Counted from the stretch's first letter, positions 32,921-45,960 are shown. The stretch: 64,000 nt of DNA from Azorinus chamasolen (GCA_963576725.1 OY755242.1:20953315-21017314); one strand, 5' to 3'. Notes: generated from the sequence alone by a model not told the origin. A program made the numbers and translations.

Positions 32921-34321
32921 GTCTTTCATCCTGCATTAAGCAGTCACTGGCTAAAGTATCTAAATTATTATGTACTAGAATTCCGGTGAAGAGGATTTTT
33001 ACTGTACCATTGTAGAATGTATATCTGAGAATAAGTGTTGTATGCCAAATATGTACCCAAGTCTGTTGGTTCTGGGGCATTACTGTGTTACGTACTGACG
33101 CTGTGCATAGAATGTAACATTCAAGTTGTTTTTTGTGATCTGAGAGCGGTGACACAATATAATAGAGCATACTATGACATTATTCTTATCTATATATAAG
33201 TATTAAATATATTCTATTTTAAATGTTCTATAATTATGCATTGAATATACCCTGTTTTGTACATAAATGTATCTATGTGAAGCGCGTTTGAACGCACATA
33301 CCCTGTGTGAAAAGAGTGCTATATAAATGTGGTATAATAATAATACGATATGGTCCCTGTAAAGGGACAACATGATGAAAGTATTTTTATATTAAAACAA
33401 CAACTGGTTACTGAATGCATGAAGACAGTGGTGCAGAACATTCAAGGACACCTTTATTGGGAACGCATCAGAGGAGTTTTACTTTATATGTCAAATGACA
33501 ATGTTAGTAAAATGTTTTGCCTGTCACCATATACAGTGTACAAATTGTGTTGTTGTTCATGGTGTCACTTTACGAACCTGCTACAAATCACGAGGCGAGT
33601 GCATTTCTTTCACAGTGTTCACAATGTGCATATTTCAACCTGTAACATTACTAATAATTATGTTTGATTTAAACAGTTCTGAAGACAGTTTTACACATTA
33701 TATTTCGGACTCGTTGAAAAATGCTGATGCCGAGTATCAAACAACTTAGATCCTGATTAGAAGTCGCGCTATTCGATGAGTTCATCTAGAACAAACTGTT
33801 TGCAAATATCAGTGAGGCCGCTCTTAGCATAATAAGAGGTAATGTGGTTTGTGCAATGAGTAAACAAATACCAGTGATGCCACGCTTAGAGTGATAAGGT
33901 GTAATTTGGTTTGTGCAATGAGTAAGAAACACTTTTCTTAAAACATGTTTAAGACAGTTTAAGCAGAATCTGTCTAAAGTGGCCATCAAAAAAAGGTCTA
34001 ATTATGGGTCTGTAAGACAGGTGGTAGCTTAATGCAGGTCAAAAGTATTGAAGAAAGCTCCACTAAGACCTTTCTTCATTAATTTTGCCTTTCATTAAGC
34101 AACCATCTGCTTTTAAGACGTCTATGTACAATACATGATTGACCGCTTAAGACAGGTTTTACTGTATGTCGTGTACGAAAAATTGATTTGTAAAAAATGT
34201 ATACACATGTAGAAAACACTATGATAACGGACTGTTTCTTCACATGTATTAAAATAAAAAACACATCAATAGTATAACATATTGTCTTTGTTGTAATTCA
34301 AGACAGATTGCAGATAAAATG

Positions 34322-34524
34322 CAGTAAACGCCCGCTAAACCGAACGTTAAAATTAGTATAATCAATGGTTTTGGAGATCCGTGGCAGCTTTATGCAGGGT
34401 GAAAGTCATGCAGAATGTTCCTCTGGGGACTTTCGGCATGACTTTTACCCTGCATAAAGCAGCCACCTGCCAAAGAGTATCTAAATATTTCTCTACTACA
34501 ATCACGGTTTAGAGGGTTTTACTG
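34322..34524. mobile_element. pogo-like palindromic MITE
   Basis: Duplicate of 20780-20982 with the same core GTTCCTCTGGGGAC; ends CAGTAAACGCCCGCTAAACC and AGAGGGTTTTACTG. Confidence 0.7.
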
Positions 34525-36386
34525 CATATGAAGTCATTACTGCGCATTGGAAAATGCACAGATCAGTAATTTGCTCCAGTCTCTGGGTACAAAAGTTTTA
34601 TGACATTGCAAACAGCGTCTCCAACGCTGCGACTGACCTGGTTTGCCCTAATTGACAATCAACAGACTATGTAGTAATTCACCATCTATCTTTGCACTTT
34701 AGCGTAAAGCTTGGTCAGAATTAAAAAAAACGTAAAGTACCTAGTTATAGTCTACTTTCAGTCCGAATGACCGCTCAGACGACTGTACATTTATGTTTGC
34801 TGAGAATAGACGTGATTTCTGATCTTGATCAACTTTTTTGCAATGCAATAAGACACGTTTGCCTCAGATAACTATCTGGTTAAGTTTCCTTAATAAAACA
34901 CAATACGCTGGATAACATTTACTATTTATTACCATACCAACAAACTTTTTTGTTTTTAATAATATATACTTTTTCAGTTTAACAGTATAATCGACCAATT
35001 CAAAATTAGAATATTTCTTGATTTTTAAAACAGGTTGTGGGTCAATGCAGGGTAAATATTTATGCAGAAAGGTCCTATAAAATGAATGCCCTTTCCCAGA
35101 CGTATGCATAAAACAGCGGATATTAGAAATATCTTGCATTATTTCATACGAGTAATATCCCTTTAAACATACAAGCAAACAGGATATACCGTTTTCAGAT
35201 TTTGATCAAATCGTAAAAGTTACTTTGTGAAACCTTTGTGATAAATAGAACATTTACTCCTATAGGAGCAAATGCTCTATTTATCACAATGGTTTCAAAC
35301 AACAAAATTCTAAAAGTTTCCTTTTTTCTAGTTGATGCTCCTTTCGATAGATTTATTCAAAGAGGTTGGATCCAAAAATAGCCTATGAGGTATAGGGTTA
35401 ATTAAAGACCGTTAATTAATGATACAGTAAAAACGTCATACTACGAACACCCAAATACGTACCATAATTGATCTTTTACACAGGTGGCAGCCTAATGCAG
35501 GGAGAAAGTCATACAGAACGATATTCTAGGAACTTTCTGTGTGAATTCCACCCTGCATTAAACATCCACCTGCCTACAAAAAAACATAAATTCATTACTA
35601 AAATCTTGTAGAATCGAGTTTTTTTTACTGCACTTCATTCACGTGCGTGAGTATCGAGCATTTACAGTCAAACTGGGCTTAAGCCATCAACACAGAAACT
35701 GACAAGGCAGATTACTGCTCAATGCAAGACCATATAACAATTGCAGTTTAGTGCTTGCTTAACCCTTAACTTCATATCGCGAGCTTAACGCAAAATTAGC
35801 TTATTAATAACTACATTCTTTAATATCTACAACAATTTGTTAACATTTTCTTCTTTGTTCTGAATGCAATGGTTTCTTCATTTTAAAGTGTCAAGCATTC
35901 TTGATCCTGATGAGAAGCCGAAATGCCCGGCGTCTCGCTTAGATCATCATTGCTTCATCCTACAAATTATAGTGACGGTGACGTTCCACAGCCTAACCCA
36001 CGGTACCCTCGCCGGTCTGACAAAATAGTGCAAATTACTGACCTGCATTCGATGGATACAAAGGGTGTTTAATAACATGGCATCCGGAACCAATCATGGT
36101 ATACTATATCTGACATGAACATAAACTTCGGCTTAGTATGTGCAAAAGTTAACAAAACCGACAAACTATAGCAATGTGTAAGAAGGGCGCACGGATATAC
36201 AAATATCAGTCACATGAAGAAATCACGTGATCATAACATGAATGAAAATGCTCAATGAATAATGAAGCGCGAGTCGGATGACCTTATGCAAGCGATTAGG
36301 TAATCACGCCCATAAGTTCTGCGAATGGTCAGTGTGATAATAAGCGTAGTGGGAAACGGCTGAAGTGTCAGCTGTATCAGTGTTAA

Positions 36387-37567
36387 AGACATTCCCTTGG
36401 CCGGCTTGGGTCTTTACAGCTAACCTGTGAAAAAGCATACGGCACATGGTAAGAGCTATAGCAGTCTGCCTGTCAAGAACCACTGGAGCGTTCCATATGA
36501 GGCCCGTCTCTTACATTTGATGATTTGGAAATGATTAGATTGTCACTAATGCAGTATATGTTTTTATTTTTTATTATGCTCCCTGAAACTATAAGAAGGA
36601 GCATATAGGCCCCGCTTTGTCCGTTCGGCCTGTGAATGTCTTCTAAAGTGCTCAACCTACATTCATGACACTCCAAATACAAATATATCTCATTGAGATC
36701 AAGTGCACACACATTCACACAGACACACAGACACACACACACACACAGAGTGGAGAAAACGTTATTCTTTCCCATTAAACGCGTTTATGCTAAAACAATT
36801 ATTTCCATTGCAAACAGTTAGGAGCCAGATCAGACGCCGGGTAACCCGGCCTCTGATCAGGCTCCAAACGGTTTGCCACTCAGATAAAAAATATCTTGAG
36901 ATATTTCAACAAGGTGTATTTTTCTACATTTTACTTCAATGCATTTGCGTATAGATACGTTTAAACGGGAAATGATAACGTTTTCTCCACTGTACAAACA
37001 AACATGGCATGTATATATGAACGCCAGCTCTACAAGACAAAATTGAATTCTCAGCTTTAATTAGGGCGCCTTTGAACATAGTATAGCTCTCCTCCACTGC
37101 AGGTTAAATGGATTCTACTGCAGGCCAAATGTCCAGAGTTTTATCTCTGATATACATAAGCACTCAGGGTTTTTTTAATGTATTTAATCCTTATAAAATA
37201 TTCATCTGCTAAATTGCTTGTCTGCTTCAAATGTGAAAGTGCTTCATAGTTTGTAAAGATTTGTGAAAATGTTGTCTGTCAAATAGCTTGGATCCAGATA
37301 AGATGCCGGGTTACTTGACGTCTCATCTGGATCCAACCTGTTTGCATATGACCCTTTCTTTGTTAGTGGTAGGCTTCTTAAGGGTTGAACTTCTATTGGG
37401 TTCTGACCAACAATGGTCTTTTGAGTGTGTTCCCCTTGACTAATTGTATGTACAGAATGAGACGGCTTCCCATATTTTGCACACTTGTATCATGCTTTTA
37501 CTGTTACTTTCACGCCTATTGAGAACAATGGGGGGGGGGAATCATTGAATGGACCTGGGTAATGTCT
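36387..37567. mobile_element. TTAA-flanked element, 1.18 kb, with empty site
   Basis: Flanked by TTAA at 36383-36386 and 37568-37571. The paralogous locus has a single TTAA (23813-23816) in the same context (TATCAGTG before, CCTTTCCTTAT shortly after), so it is an insertion with TTAA duplication. Ends AGACATTCCC and GGGTAATGTCT form an imperfect 10-11 bp inverted repeat. No transposase. It contains a GGAGCATATAGGCCCC block, a CA microsatellite, a nested TIR element (36746-36992) and a D palindrome. A longer relative is at 43266-44696. Confidence 0.8.
36746..36992. mobile_element. Nested TIR element
   Basis: Inverted ends CAGAGTGGAGAAAACGTTAT and ATAACGTTTTCTCCACTG (then TA), continuing imperfectly through TTCCCATTAAACG. 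It carries a near-perfect D palindrome (36810-36876, core CCGGGTAACCCGG). The 43266 relative has the right end only (about 44082-44100). Confidence 0.6.
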
Positions 37568-37739
37568 TTAATACCTTTCCTTATTATACGCAATTTAATG
37601 CCAAAACGAGCTTATTCGATATCAGATTGATACCATGCAAAGGATACTGCAGGGTATACAACGCTTTGATTGGAAATGTTTTCAAGAGTGGAAAATCTGG
37701 ATGAATTGCAGATGACTGTATAGAGGCAACGTTAAGTTG

Positions 37740-39620
37740 GCTGCAAGTTCGCAGTTCGTTATGCGAATAACGAACTGCAAAATATTTCGCAGTTCGTTAT
37801 TCGAATAACGAACAACGGAATAGTTCACAGTTCGTTATTGGACTTACAGATAACGAAATGGTCATTAAAAGCTATAATTAGCAGTAATTATATGTGCATT
37901 GTAGACACTGTGGAACCGATTCATCGTGGATGGTCGGGCCATTTTGCGGTTTTTCATTCGAATAAAGAAACAGTTCGCACTTCAATACCACACTATATTT
38001 AAGACACTGTAGACCCAAACCATAGCTTGATCAAATCTTATACAGTAAAACCCTCTAATTCGACCACTTAATGAATACACATGAGTGTCTTTGTAACCCA
38101 GGTTTAGATCCCCTGTACCGTTGCCAGCGCTTTATCTTGAAACAGACTATAGCATTGTTGAATTCCGCTTGCTATAGCCCGTTTCATTACTTATACTTAT
38201 TTACCTGTATATGTCCATGGTTGGAAAGAGAGAGTGAACCGGTTTGGGAGTGTCTGATATATGCGTGCGAGGATAATGTGGTTACTTTAGTCAAGTGACA
38301 CGAATTAACGTGCAACATCTCCTTTAGCTCCCGCGCTCATTCTGGCTCTAACTATTCTAGCGAAGACATCTACTTATATAAATATTTACTTCACTACTTT
38401 AATTATTAAGCAGACTTCACATTCCGACCAGCTGACCCTATTCATCAATATACTTCCATTCGATTCTACATTATTGTTGGAGAATATACACAACGAACTC
38501 CACTAGGGTCTTGTTGTTATTTACTATCCTGGTTACATAAGCAGGTGGTTGCTTAATGCAGGACGAAAGTAATGCAAAAAGTTCCTCTAGAAGTTTTCTG
38601 CATTATATGTGTCCTGCATTAAGCTATCTACTGCATCTACCATCCATAATTATACCTCTTTCAGGTGCTCGCATTAGAGTAGTTTCACTGTTCAACCTTC
38701 CAATAACGAAACTGTCAAAATAAGTTATAAACGCGCAGTGATGACGATATTCTAGACACTGTATACCCTACTCAACCAATGTTGATTCAAAAGTTGTATA
38801 TAAAATAGGTTGCCATTTCTCAGTTCCACATTCGATAACGAAATAGTTCGCAGTTCAACCTCTGAATAACGAAATGGTCAAAGTAATTTATCAATATTCA
38901 ATGATATTTTATACCCTGTAGACCCCAGTCATAGTGAATTCAAAAATTTATATATTAGTTCCAGAGCCATTTTGCAGTTCGCTATTCGAATAACGAAATA
39001 TTTCGCAGTTCGTTATTCGAATAACGAAATTATCAAAATAAGTTAAAAAAATAGAGCAAAGATAATATTTTAGACACTGTAGACACCAGTCATAGTGAAC
39101 TCAATTATTTATATATCAAATCTGGAGCCATTTCGCAGTTCGTTATTCGAATAACGAAATATTTAGCAGTTCAACCTCCGAATAACGAAATGGCCACATT
39201 TAGTTATAAATGCGCAATGATGACATTTTGGACAAACTAGAACACAGTCATAGAGTAATCAATGTTATATATAAAATCCGGAGCAATTTTGCAGTTCGTT
39301 ATTCGAATAACGAAATATATCGCAGTTCAACCTGCGAATAACGAAATAGCCAAATTAAGTTATAAAGACACAGTGATGTTATTTTAGACACACTAGACCT
39401 CAGTCATGGTGGAATCAATGATTTATGTATATAACCGGGGCCATTTCGCATTTCGTTATTCGAATAACGAACTACGAACTGGCGCCTTTGAATCCACTAT
39501 GACTGGGGTGTAGTGTATCTTAAATATTATCATTGCGCATTTACAGCTGATTTTGGCCATTTTGCTATTCGGAGGTTGAACTGCGAAATATTTCGTTATT
39601 CGAATAACGAAATGGTCCCG
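37740..39620. repeat. Palindromic satellite, expanded array
   Basis: Dyad-bearing units recur with the landmark GCAGTTCGTTATTCGAATAA at 38974, 39135, 39291 and 39448, i.e. every 156-161 bp. Each unit has an ACACTGTAGACC(C)CAGTCATAGTG body, a perfect TTCGTTATTCGAATAACGAA dyad and a partial second one (CCTCCGAATAACGAAATGG). A MITE-like insert (38043-38690) separates the first units from the rest. Confidence 0.8.
38043..38690. mobile_element. pogo-like element with unrelated internal insert
   Basis: CAGTAAAACCCTCTAATTCG (after TA) to GCATTAGAGTAGTTTCACTG. The right half has the usual arms (GCTTAATGCAGGACGAAAGT and ATGTGTCCTGCATTAAGC, core GTTCCTCTAGAAG). About 430 bp between GAGTGTCTTTGTAA and the inner arm is foreign, with a 75-codon frame I do not recognise. 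It sits inside the palindromic satellite. Confidence 0.55.
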
Positions 39621-40174
39621 GATTTACTTCGTACGCCAGAAATTATCGCAAGTTCCATTATATGACGATCGCAACTACATATTGAGCAAATTGTTTGACA
39701 CACCAATTAACTAGTTCTCTTACAAGGGTCCAAACTTATTGAAACAATAATCATGGATGTAGAAACAGAGAGGAAGTTTGTCGAAGCAAGTTACAAGTTG
39801 ATGAAAACGACACTATTTGTAAACGTTAATATAAGGCAGAAACTTCATCATTTGCCGTATGAATAATTATGCAAGACGTACTGATATAATAATATTAATT
39901 AGATGATTTTTTAAAATGGCATATGATTTAGGTCTATGTTATTCCTAATTCTATGTTATAGAGAGGTTTTACTGTAGAAAGAAGCGGAGAAGAGTTCAAT
40001 ATAGCTTTTCACGGATGTGTACGAGTCCAGAATATTAACCTCATGGTAGTAAGCGCATAATTTTACAGGAAGACCTCTTAAAAATGACCACCAAAAGAGG
40101 TCTTAATTATTTGTCGTAACATTTTCCTGAATCTTTATTGGCACCGAAGAGCTAAGCTGTGATTTAAAGAGATT

Positions 40175-40570
40175 ACGACGCTGTTGTTGGTGGTGGTGTT
40201 ACGATGCTGCTGCTACTGCTGGTGTTACGATGCTGTTAGTGGTGTTGTTGTTACGATAATGTTGGTGGTGCTCTTGTTACGATGCTGTTAGTGGTGTTGT
40301 TGTTGTTACGGTGATGCTAGTAGTGGTGTGGTTACGATGTTGCTGGGTTTGTTGTTGTTACGATGTTGTTGTTGTTGTTGTTGGTGGTGTTACAATGTTG
40401 TTATTGGTGGTTGTGTTACGATGTTGTTGTTGGTGGTGTGGCTGTTGTTTGAAGTTACGACGCTATTGGTGATAGTGTCGTTACGATGTTGTTGGTGGTG
40501 ATGTGGTTGTTGGTTGAGGTTACGGTGGTGCTGGTGTTACGATGCTGTTGGTGATGGTGTTGCTGTTGTT
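40175..40570. repeat. GTT/GGT-rich minisatellite
   Basis: About 400 bp of diverged TTACGATG(C/T)TGTTG with GGTGGTGTT units, strongly G+T on the plus strand. It starts just past the end of the inner duplication. No coding evidence; the minus-strand Thr/Asn-rich frame is a by-product. Confidence 0.85.
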
Positions 40571-40739
40571 TGTTTGATTTATAAACTAAATGAAAATAAG
40601 GTTGGCAACAAGTTATACATTTGGGTGTTAATGGTAGGTGGTAGATTATTGCACGGCAGTTATGCAACAAACTCCATTCCGTTCGCCATGCAACCACCTG
40701 CTTCTATCTCTTTACTCCATAAATATGTCTCTCTACACC

Positions 40740-41400
40740 TTTACAAACAGTGTAGACCCAGCTCCTATAGGATATGAGTGATTTTAACCATTTATTCTAT
40801 GAACATTAATGTAAGAAATTATGACATGAATATCAAATTTAATTATTGCCTTAATGGCATATAAAAACAGGTCACCGTGGTTTGAACAGAAATTAATCGT
40901 GCGATTAGATCTATGTTATACCATGAACAAACAGCAGATCCTAATCAGACGGCTCCAATAGCAGCCGTCTTATCTTGGTCTACTCTATTTTGCAAAGGCA
41001 TAGAAAGGCGTATAGCGGAATAAGCCGAGAAACATTACAAGGGAGACTACTGCAATTTATTTCCAATAGAGTCTTGACACTCTTACCTGTCTTTGTGAAC
41101 GAAGACATCAGATACGTGGTTAGGTGAAGCCGAATCTAATTGGTCTTTATCCCTTTCCTTAATGAATATTCATGTAAGACATGATGACACAATAAATATT
41201 ACATAGTTAGATATGAATGCAGGAAAATTTGGACATGACAGAACTGTATAATCAGATCTCTATTACTCGTATTCTATAAGGAAAGAGAGCAGACGCTGAT
41301 ACATGTATGACTGTCCTACAGAAGCCGTCTAATTTGGATGTACTCTGTTTGCAACGGCGTGAAAAATACATGTATATGTGTATATGAAGGAATCATTTAA
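40740..41400. other. Cluster of C-type palindromic elements, no gene
   Basis: Truncated and full C palindromes at about 40743-40782, 40926-40993 and 41285-41350, linked by ATGAATATTCATGTAAGA-type sequence and ATTAACC/GGGTTAA-like ends. At least two TTAA elements appear nested or adjacent. Boundaries are blurred. Confidence 0.5.
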
Positions 41401-41795
41401 ATATCTAAAACAATTCATTGGTAATTGTAATTGGTTTCAGAACTGTTTTACTGAAATACAATATTCATTTGATCTAATCAATTCTAATTTCACTTGATTC
41501 ATATGTACAGAGAAACTCAAATGCCATTAATTGTTAACGGTGCATGATAATTGCAACCGTTTTTGTTTTTGTCATTTGCACATTTGTCACTCGTCATCTC
41601 ACCAGGAATCAAACTGTTTGACATCCAAGCAATATTTATTTTCACAAAGGCTCGAAGGCTTGAGCGAACTGGATGAGCGTTGTAACATTTGATATAAAGC
41701 TTAACCCTGTGCATTTGCAAACATAGTAGACCGAGATCAGACCACTCCAGTAGGAGCCGTCAGATGAATGTCGGCTCTGTTTGCTTATGAAATAC
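41400..41795. other. Spacer with one C palindrome
   Basis: The palindrome at 41717-41784 runs GCAAACATAGTAGACC to GGCTCTGTTTGC with core CTCCAGTAGGAG. The rest is featureless AT-rich DNA. Confidence 0.5.
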
Positions 41796-41998
41796 AGTAA
41801 AACCTCGATTATCCGAAAACTAAAATACGTATTATTATCGATCGTTAAGACAGGTGGCAGCTTAATGCATGGTGAAATTCATACAGAAATCTCCTCTAGG
41901 AGCTTTCTGCATGACTTTCATCATGCATTAAGCAGCCACCTGCCTAAAAGGGTCTAAATTCGTTTATAACGAAAATTCGAATAATCGAGATTTTACTG
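41795..41998. mobile_element. pogo-like palindromic MITE (CTCGATTATCC subfamily)
   Basis: CAGTAAAACCTCGATTATCC to ATAATCGAGATTTTACTG, flanked by TA. Arms GCTTAATGCATGGTGAAATT and TTTCATCATGCATTAAGC, core TCTCCTCTAGGAGC. The ACCTCGATTATCC end is a familiar pogo/Tigger terminus. A near-identical member is at 51131-51334. Confidence 0.8.
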
Positions 41999-42226
41999 TA
42001 ATATAGACACGATGCTACAATTTCTTTCATGGCCAAAACATCCTGTGTCCACTTTTCATTACAAAAAATAATATCCATGATGATTTTATTTCGTACATGA
42101 TGATCATGGGGTAAATAGGTACAGCTCCATAAATGACGAGCATTTGTGTGAAATGTTAGTCAATCGCAAAGGCCGTATTTGACCTAAACACACGACTATC
42201 ATACTCAACTGGAAATAACTAACCAA

Positions 42227-42451
42227 TCATAATCATTTCCCTCCTAGACTATTTTTAAACTCAACCTCTTTGAATAAATCTATCGAACATGAGCATCTAC
42301 TAGAGAAAAGGAAAGGTTTATAATTGTAAAGTTTTTAACCATTGTGATAAATAGAGCATTTGCTCCTATGAAACAAATGCTCTATTTATCAAAATGGTTT
42401 CAAAAATGACCTTTATAGAGGCGTCAAAAGGCGTCAGTAGTAGAGAAAGAG
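42227..42451. mobile_element. TTAA MITE, arm type A
   Basis: Right end AGAGAAAGAG before TTAA (42452-42455), left end CATTTCCCTCCTAGAC. Palindrome centre GCTCCTATGAAACAAATGC. The right-hand TTAA is shared with the start of the next C-type element (CCCTTTCCTTCG), so two TTAA elements abut. Confidence 0.65.
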
Positions 42452-42575
42452 TTAACCCTTTCCTTCGTAAATATTCATGTGAGAGGTAATATACGTATGG
42501 ATACTATTCTGATGAATTTTATAATGGCCTCATGAAGAAAATAATTTAGCCATGGCAAAAACTGTAGAATCATGT

Positions 42576-42699
42576 ACAGTAAAACCTCTCTATAGCGGCC
42601 ACTAAATTATGTTAATTAGTTGGTATTTAGGGCAGGTACCTTCCTTTTTACACAAAATACTTGATGTAATGTATGGGCCGTTATAAAGAGGTTTTACTG
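42576..42699. mobile_element. pogo-like MITE lacking its central palindrome
   Basis: CAGTAAAACCTCTCTATAGC to GTTATAAAGAGGTTTTACTG, flanked by TA. The outer arms join at GGCAGGTACCTTCC, so the whole inner hairpin found in relatives (about 80 bp) is gone. Confidence 0.65.
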
Positions 42700-43059
42700 T
42701 ATACATAGCCCCATAAGCAAACTGGAAGACCCTCGCCACACGACTCTTATACGAACCGTCCGATTCAGATCTTCCCTGTTAAAAGACGTCTCCATCAAGG
42801 AAAGGGTCTAATGTACTTATTTCTGGCTATGAGTTTACTTACGTATATACACTGTACACAACCAGTTCATCATTTGCTAAAACTGCTCACTACTAACACG
42901 CAGCTATACTGCCCTTCCCTAGATTTCTTACTGATTACAAAGAAGATTGTAACGTCTGGCGACATGTATACTCGGCATCTGATCTGGATAAAAAATGTTT
43001 ACAAAAGTGATAACTACCTATCATCCCTTTCCCTCATATAGACAACTTTTGGCACCTTT

Positions 43060-43127
43060 GCAAACAGAGTAGACCCAGATCAGACGGCCACTATAGGAGT
43101 TGTCTGATCTGTGTCTGCTCTGTTTGT
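43060..43127. repeat. C-type palindrome, well preserved
   Basis: GCAAACAGAGTAGACCCAGA to TGTGTCTGCTCTGTTTGT with centre GGCCACTATAGGAGTTG. It is flanked by CCCTTTCCCTCATATAGAC on the left, the usual TTAA-element end. Confidence 0.65.
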
Positions 43128-43265
43128 CGATGGGGTTATATAATTCTGAGCCAAGTATAAACATGCCATGCTCTTTTGGATCCAAGCTGTTTGCAAATGG
43201 TAGACTGGGTCAAGTTGCAATCGGCAGCATAAAGGTTATATTGGGTTACCGTATGTCGATTACAA

Positions 43266-44696
43266 TGACATTCCCTTGGCCGGCTTGGGTCTTTACAGCT
43301 AACCTGTGAAAAAGCATGCGGCACATGGTAAGAGCTATAGCAGTCTGCCTGTCAAGAACCACTGGAGCGTTCCATGTGAGGCCCGTCTCTTACATTTGAT
43401 GATTTGGAAATGATTAGATTGTCACTAATGCAGTATATGTTTTTATTTTTTAGTATGCTCCCTGAAACTATAAGAAGGAGCATATAGGCCCCGCTTTGTC
43501 CGTTCGGCCTGTGAATGTCTTCTAAAGTGCTCAACCTACATTCATGACACTCCACATACAAATATATCTCATTGAGATCAAGTGCAGGGTGCAGGGGTTA
43601 AATTATAACTTTCTGAGCAGTATTTACATATTCTGATAGACCTTGTTGGGAGAAAAGGCAGCTGTGTCCAAGGATAATAACTCTGTGGGACATCTCTTTT
43701 GGAAGTATTGCCCTATGTAATCTGTCTTTTTTTTCACTGAAAGTACTTGACCCACACTAACGAAAAATCATATTTCAGCAATTCTTTACCGAGAGATGCT
43801 GTGAGAACGGGTGATTACTCTATTTGCAGTGTTTCTTGAGTTAAAGTGAGCTATTGTGTTTGCCCTGTGTCCCGGTCTGTCGCCGTCTGTCGTCATTTAT
43901 TTTAAAGAACTTCTTGGAAACGGCAGGGCCAATTTCATCAAAACCTCAAAGGATTATTACTTGTTGGTTCATCTGTCAGCTTGCCACTCAGATAAAAAAT
44001 ATCTTGAGATATTTCAACAAGGTGTATTTTTCTACATTTTACTTCAATGCATTTGCGTATAGATACGTTTAAACGGGAAATGATAACGTTTTCTCCACTG
44101 TACAAACAAACATGGCATGTATATATGAACGCCAGCTCTACAAGACAAAATTGAATTCTCAGCTTTAATTAGGGCGCCTTTGAACATATTATAGCTCTCC
44201 TCCACTGCAGGTTAAATGGATTCTACTGCAGGCCAAATGTCCAGAGTTTTATCTCTGATATACATAAGCGCTCAGGTTTTTTTAATGTATTTAATCCTTA
44301 TAAAATATTCATCTGCTAAATTGCTTGTCTGCTTCAAATGTGAAAGTGCTTCATAGTTTGTAAAGATTTGTGAAAATGTTGTCTGTCAAATAGCTTGGAT
44401 CCAGATAAGATGCCGGGTTACTTGACGTCTCATCTGGATCCAACCTGTTTGCATATGGCCCTTTGTTTGTTAGTGGTAGGCTTCTTAAGGGTTGAACTTC
44501 TATTGGGTTCTGACCAACAATGGTCTTTTGAGTGTGTTCCCCTTGACTAATTGTATGTCAGGGCCTCTGTAGACAGAATGAGACGGCTTGCCATATTTTG
44601 CACACTTGTATCATGCTTTTACTGTTACTTTCACGCCTATTGAGAACAATGGGGGGGGGGGGGGGGCGAATCATTGAATGGACCTGGGTAATGTCT
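43266..44696. mobile_element. TTAA-type element, 1.43 kb, longer relative of 36387-37567
   Basis: Starts TGACATTCCCTTGGCC and ends GGGTAATGTCT before TTAA (44697-44700); the left flank is no longer TTAA. The middle (about 43585-43980) differs from the relative and resembles a dispersed molluscan-type repeat. It contains a D palindrome (44385-44452) and a 16-G run (44651-44666). No coding frame recognised. Confidence 0.65.
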
Positions 44697-44699
44697 TTA

Positions 44700-45480
44700 A
44701 CTCAATGATGAAGAGTATCAAATTCCGGAAGTCACAATTAAAGATCTCTATCTAAACGACTTAGTCAGTATATTGACTAAAGGCACGTGGTTCATCTTCA
44801 CGTTTACCCATCGAACACACGATTTCGATGCAGCAAATCAAATGACCGTCAACACGCAACGAGCGAATCTATAAGGTTAACATAGGTTTGCAAACTATGT
44901 TTGGACCGATGCTAGACGTGGGGGGAAAAGTAAGACGTTTCTATCGACGAAAATATAGATCCAGCTTATAATATTATATGAACAGGGAATGTTTTGTCCA
45001 TGACAGAAACTGTATATTAAGATCTTAGATATATTTCCATAAGCAAGCAGAGCAGACTTTGATCAGACGGCTCCTACAGGAGCTAGCTAGGCGTCTGATC
45101 TGGGTCGGTCCTAATTGTAAAAGACGTTTCTATCAGGTAAAGGGTTATTAAAATATATGTAAATAGTTGTGGTCATCGTACACATAGTGTATTCTGCACC
45201 ACAGGTGCCAGGCGCGTGACAATTTCATAAGTACTACTGATAAACATCTTCAAATACGTTTAGAACTCATACTTTGGCAGCAGTATAGTATTATACTATA
45301 CGAAAAAAAACATTTTTTTCTGAGTACAGTATTTAAGAAATGGTCACCTGGTACCTTTGCTCTGCACTGCCGAGATTTTACCATGACAACGGTCGCTAAA
45401 AAGTGCTGATGTGATTGTAAGGTCGCTGTGGGGCTCTCTCTGCATGAAACACTCACTGATTGGTAATAATTATCACATAT
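44700..45480. other. Intergenic segment, repeats only
   Basis: It holds a diverged C palindrome (about 45043-45115, core CTCCTACAGGAG) and a block (CCACAGGTGCCAGGCGCGTG, about 45200) also seen at 7120 and 51957. No gene supported. Confidence 0.5.
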
Positions 45481-45623
45481 CGATTAAGGATATCTCCCTC
45501 CTCTATTTCTCGCTTTCTTTTCCTCTATCTTTCACACACGCGCACTCTTTCTATTTTTTTTCTCGTCCTTTTTACATCATTCTCGCTCGTTTGATCGCTA
45601 TATACATATTTTTGTCTCTCTCC

Positions 45624-45676
<53 letters not shown>

Positions 45677-45849
45677 TCTCTCTCATACACGCTGCTTTTC
45701 TTTTTCCGTCTTGTTTCTCTCCCCCCCCTCTTTCTCTCTGTATAATTCCTCTACTTCTACATTATCTCTCTCTTCCATACACACAAACTCTCTCTCTCTC
45801 TCCCTCTCTCTCTCTCTCTTGATCGCTCTCTATATATCTCTTTTTCTCC

Positions 45850-45884
<35 letters not shown>

Positions 45885-45960
45885 ACAAGCTTCCTTCATC
45901 TCTCTCCCCCTTCTCTCCCTCCCTTCCTCTCCTTTCTCTCTCTCTCTCAGATTTCTTGCC
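45480..45960. repeat. 480-bp polypyrimidine tract with (CT)n
   Basis: The plus strand is almost pure C+T with long (CT)n runs at about 45627-45683, 45788-45820 and 45856-45882. A stop-free Ser/Leu-rich frame across it is a composition artefact. It ends about 265 bp before the epimerase frame. Confidence 0.9.

Larger units (their letters stand above)
30780..40134. repeat. Inner duplication, copy B
   Basis: Collinear with 16600-26379, starting inside the lectin coding region. It differs by deletions at about 35214 and 35978, an 80-bp insertion at about 34720-34802, a TTAA element at 36387-37567, and expansion of the palindromic satellite. Confidence 0.8.

Noticed and set aside
36700..36745. 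CA microsatellite as a feature of the lectin locus
   Set aside because: It is ordinary simple sequence inside a TTAA element and unrelated to any gene.
40455..40697. Thr/Asn-rich minus-strand frame
   Set aside because: By-product of the GTT/GGT minisatellite.
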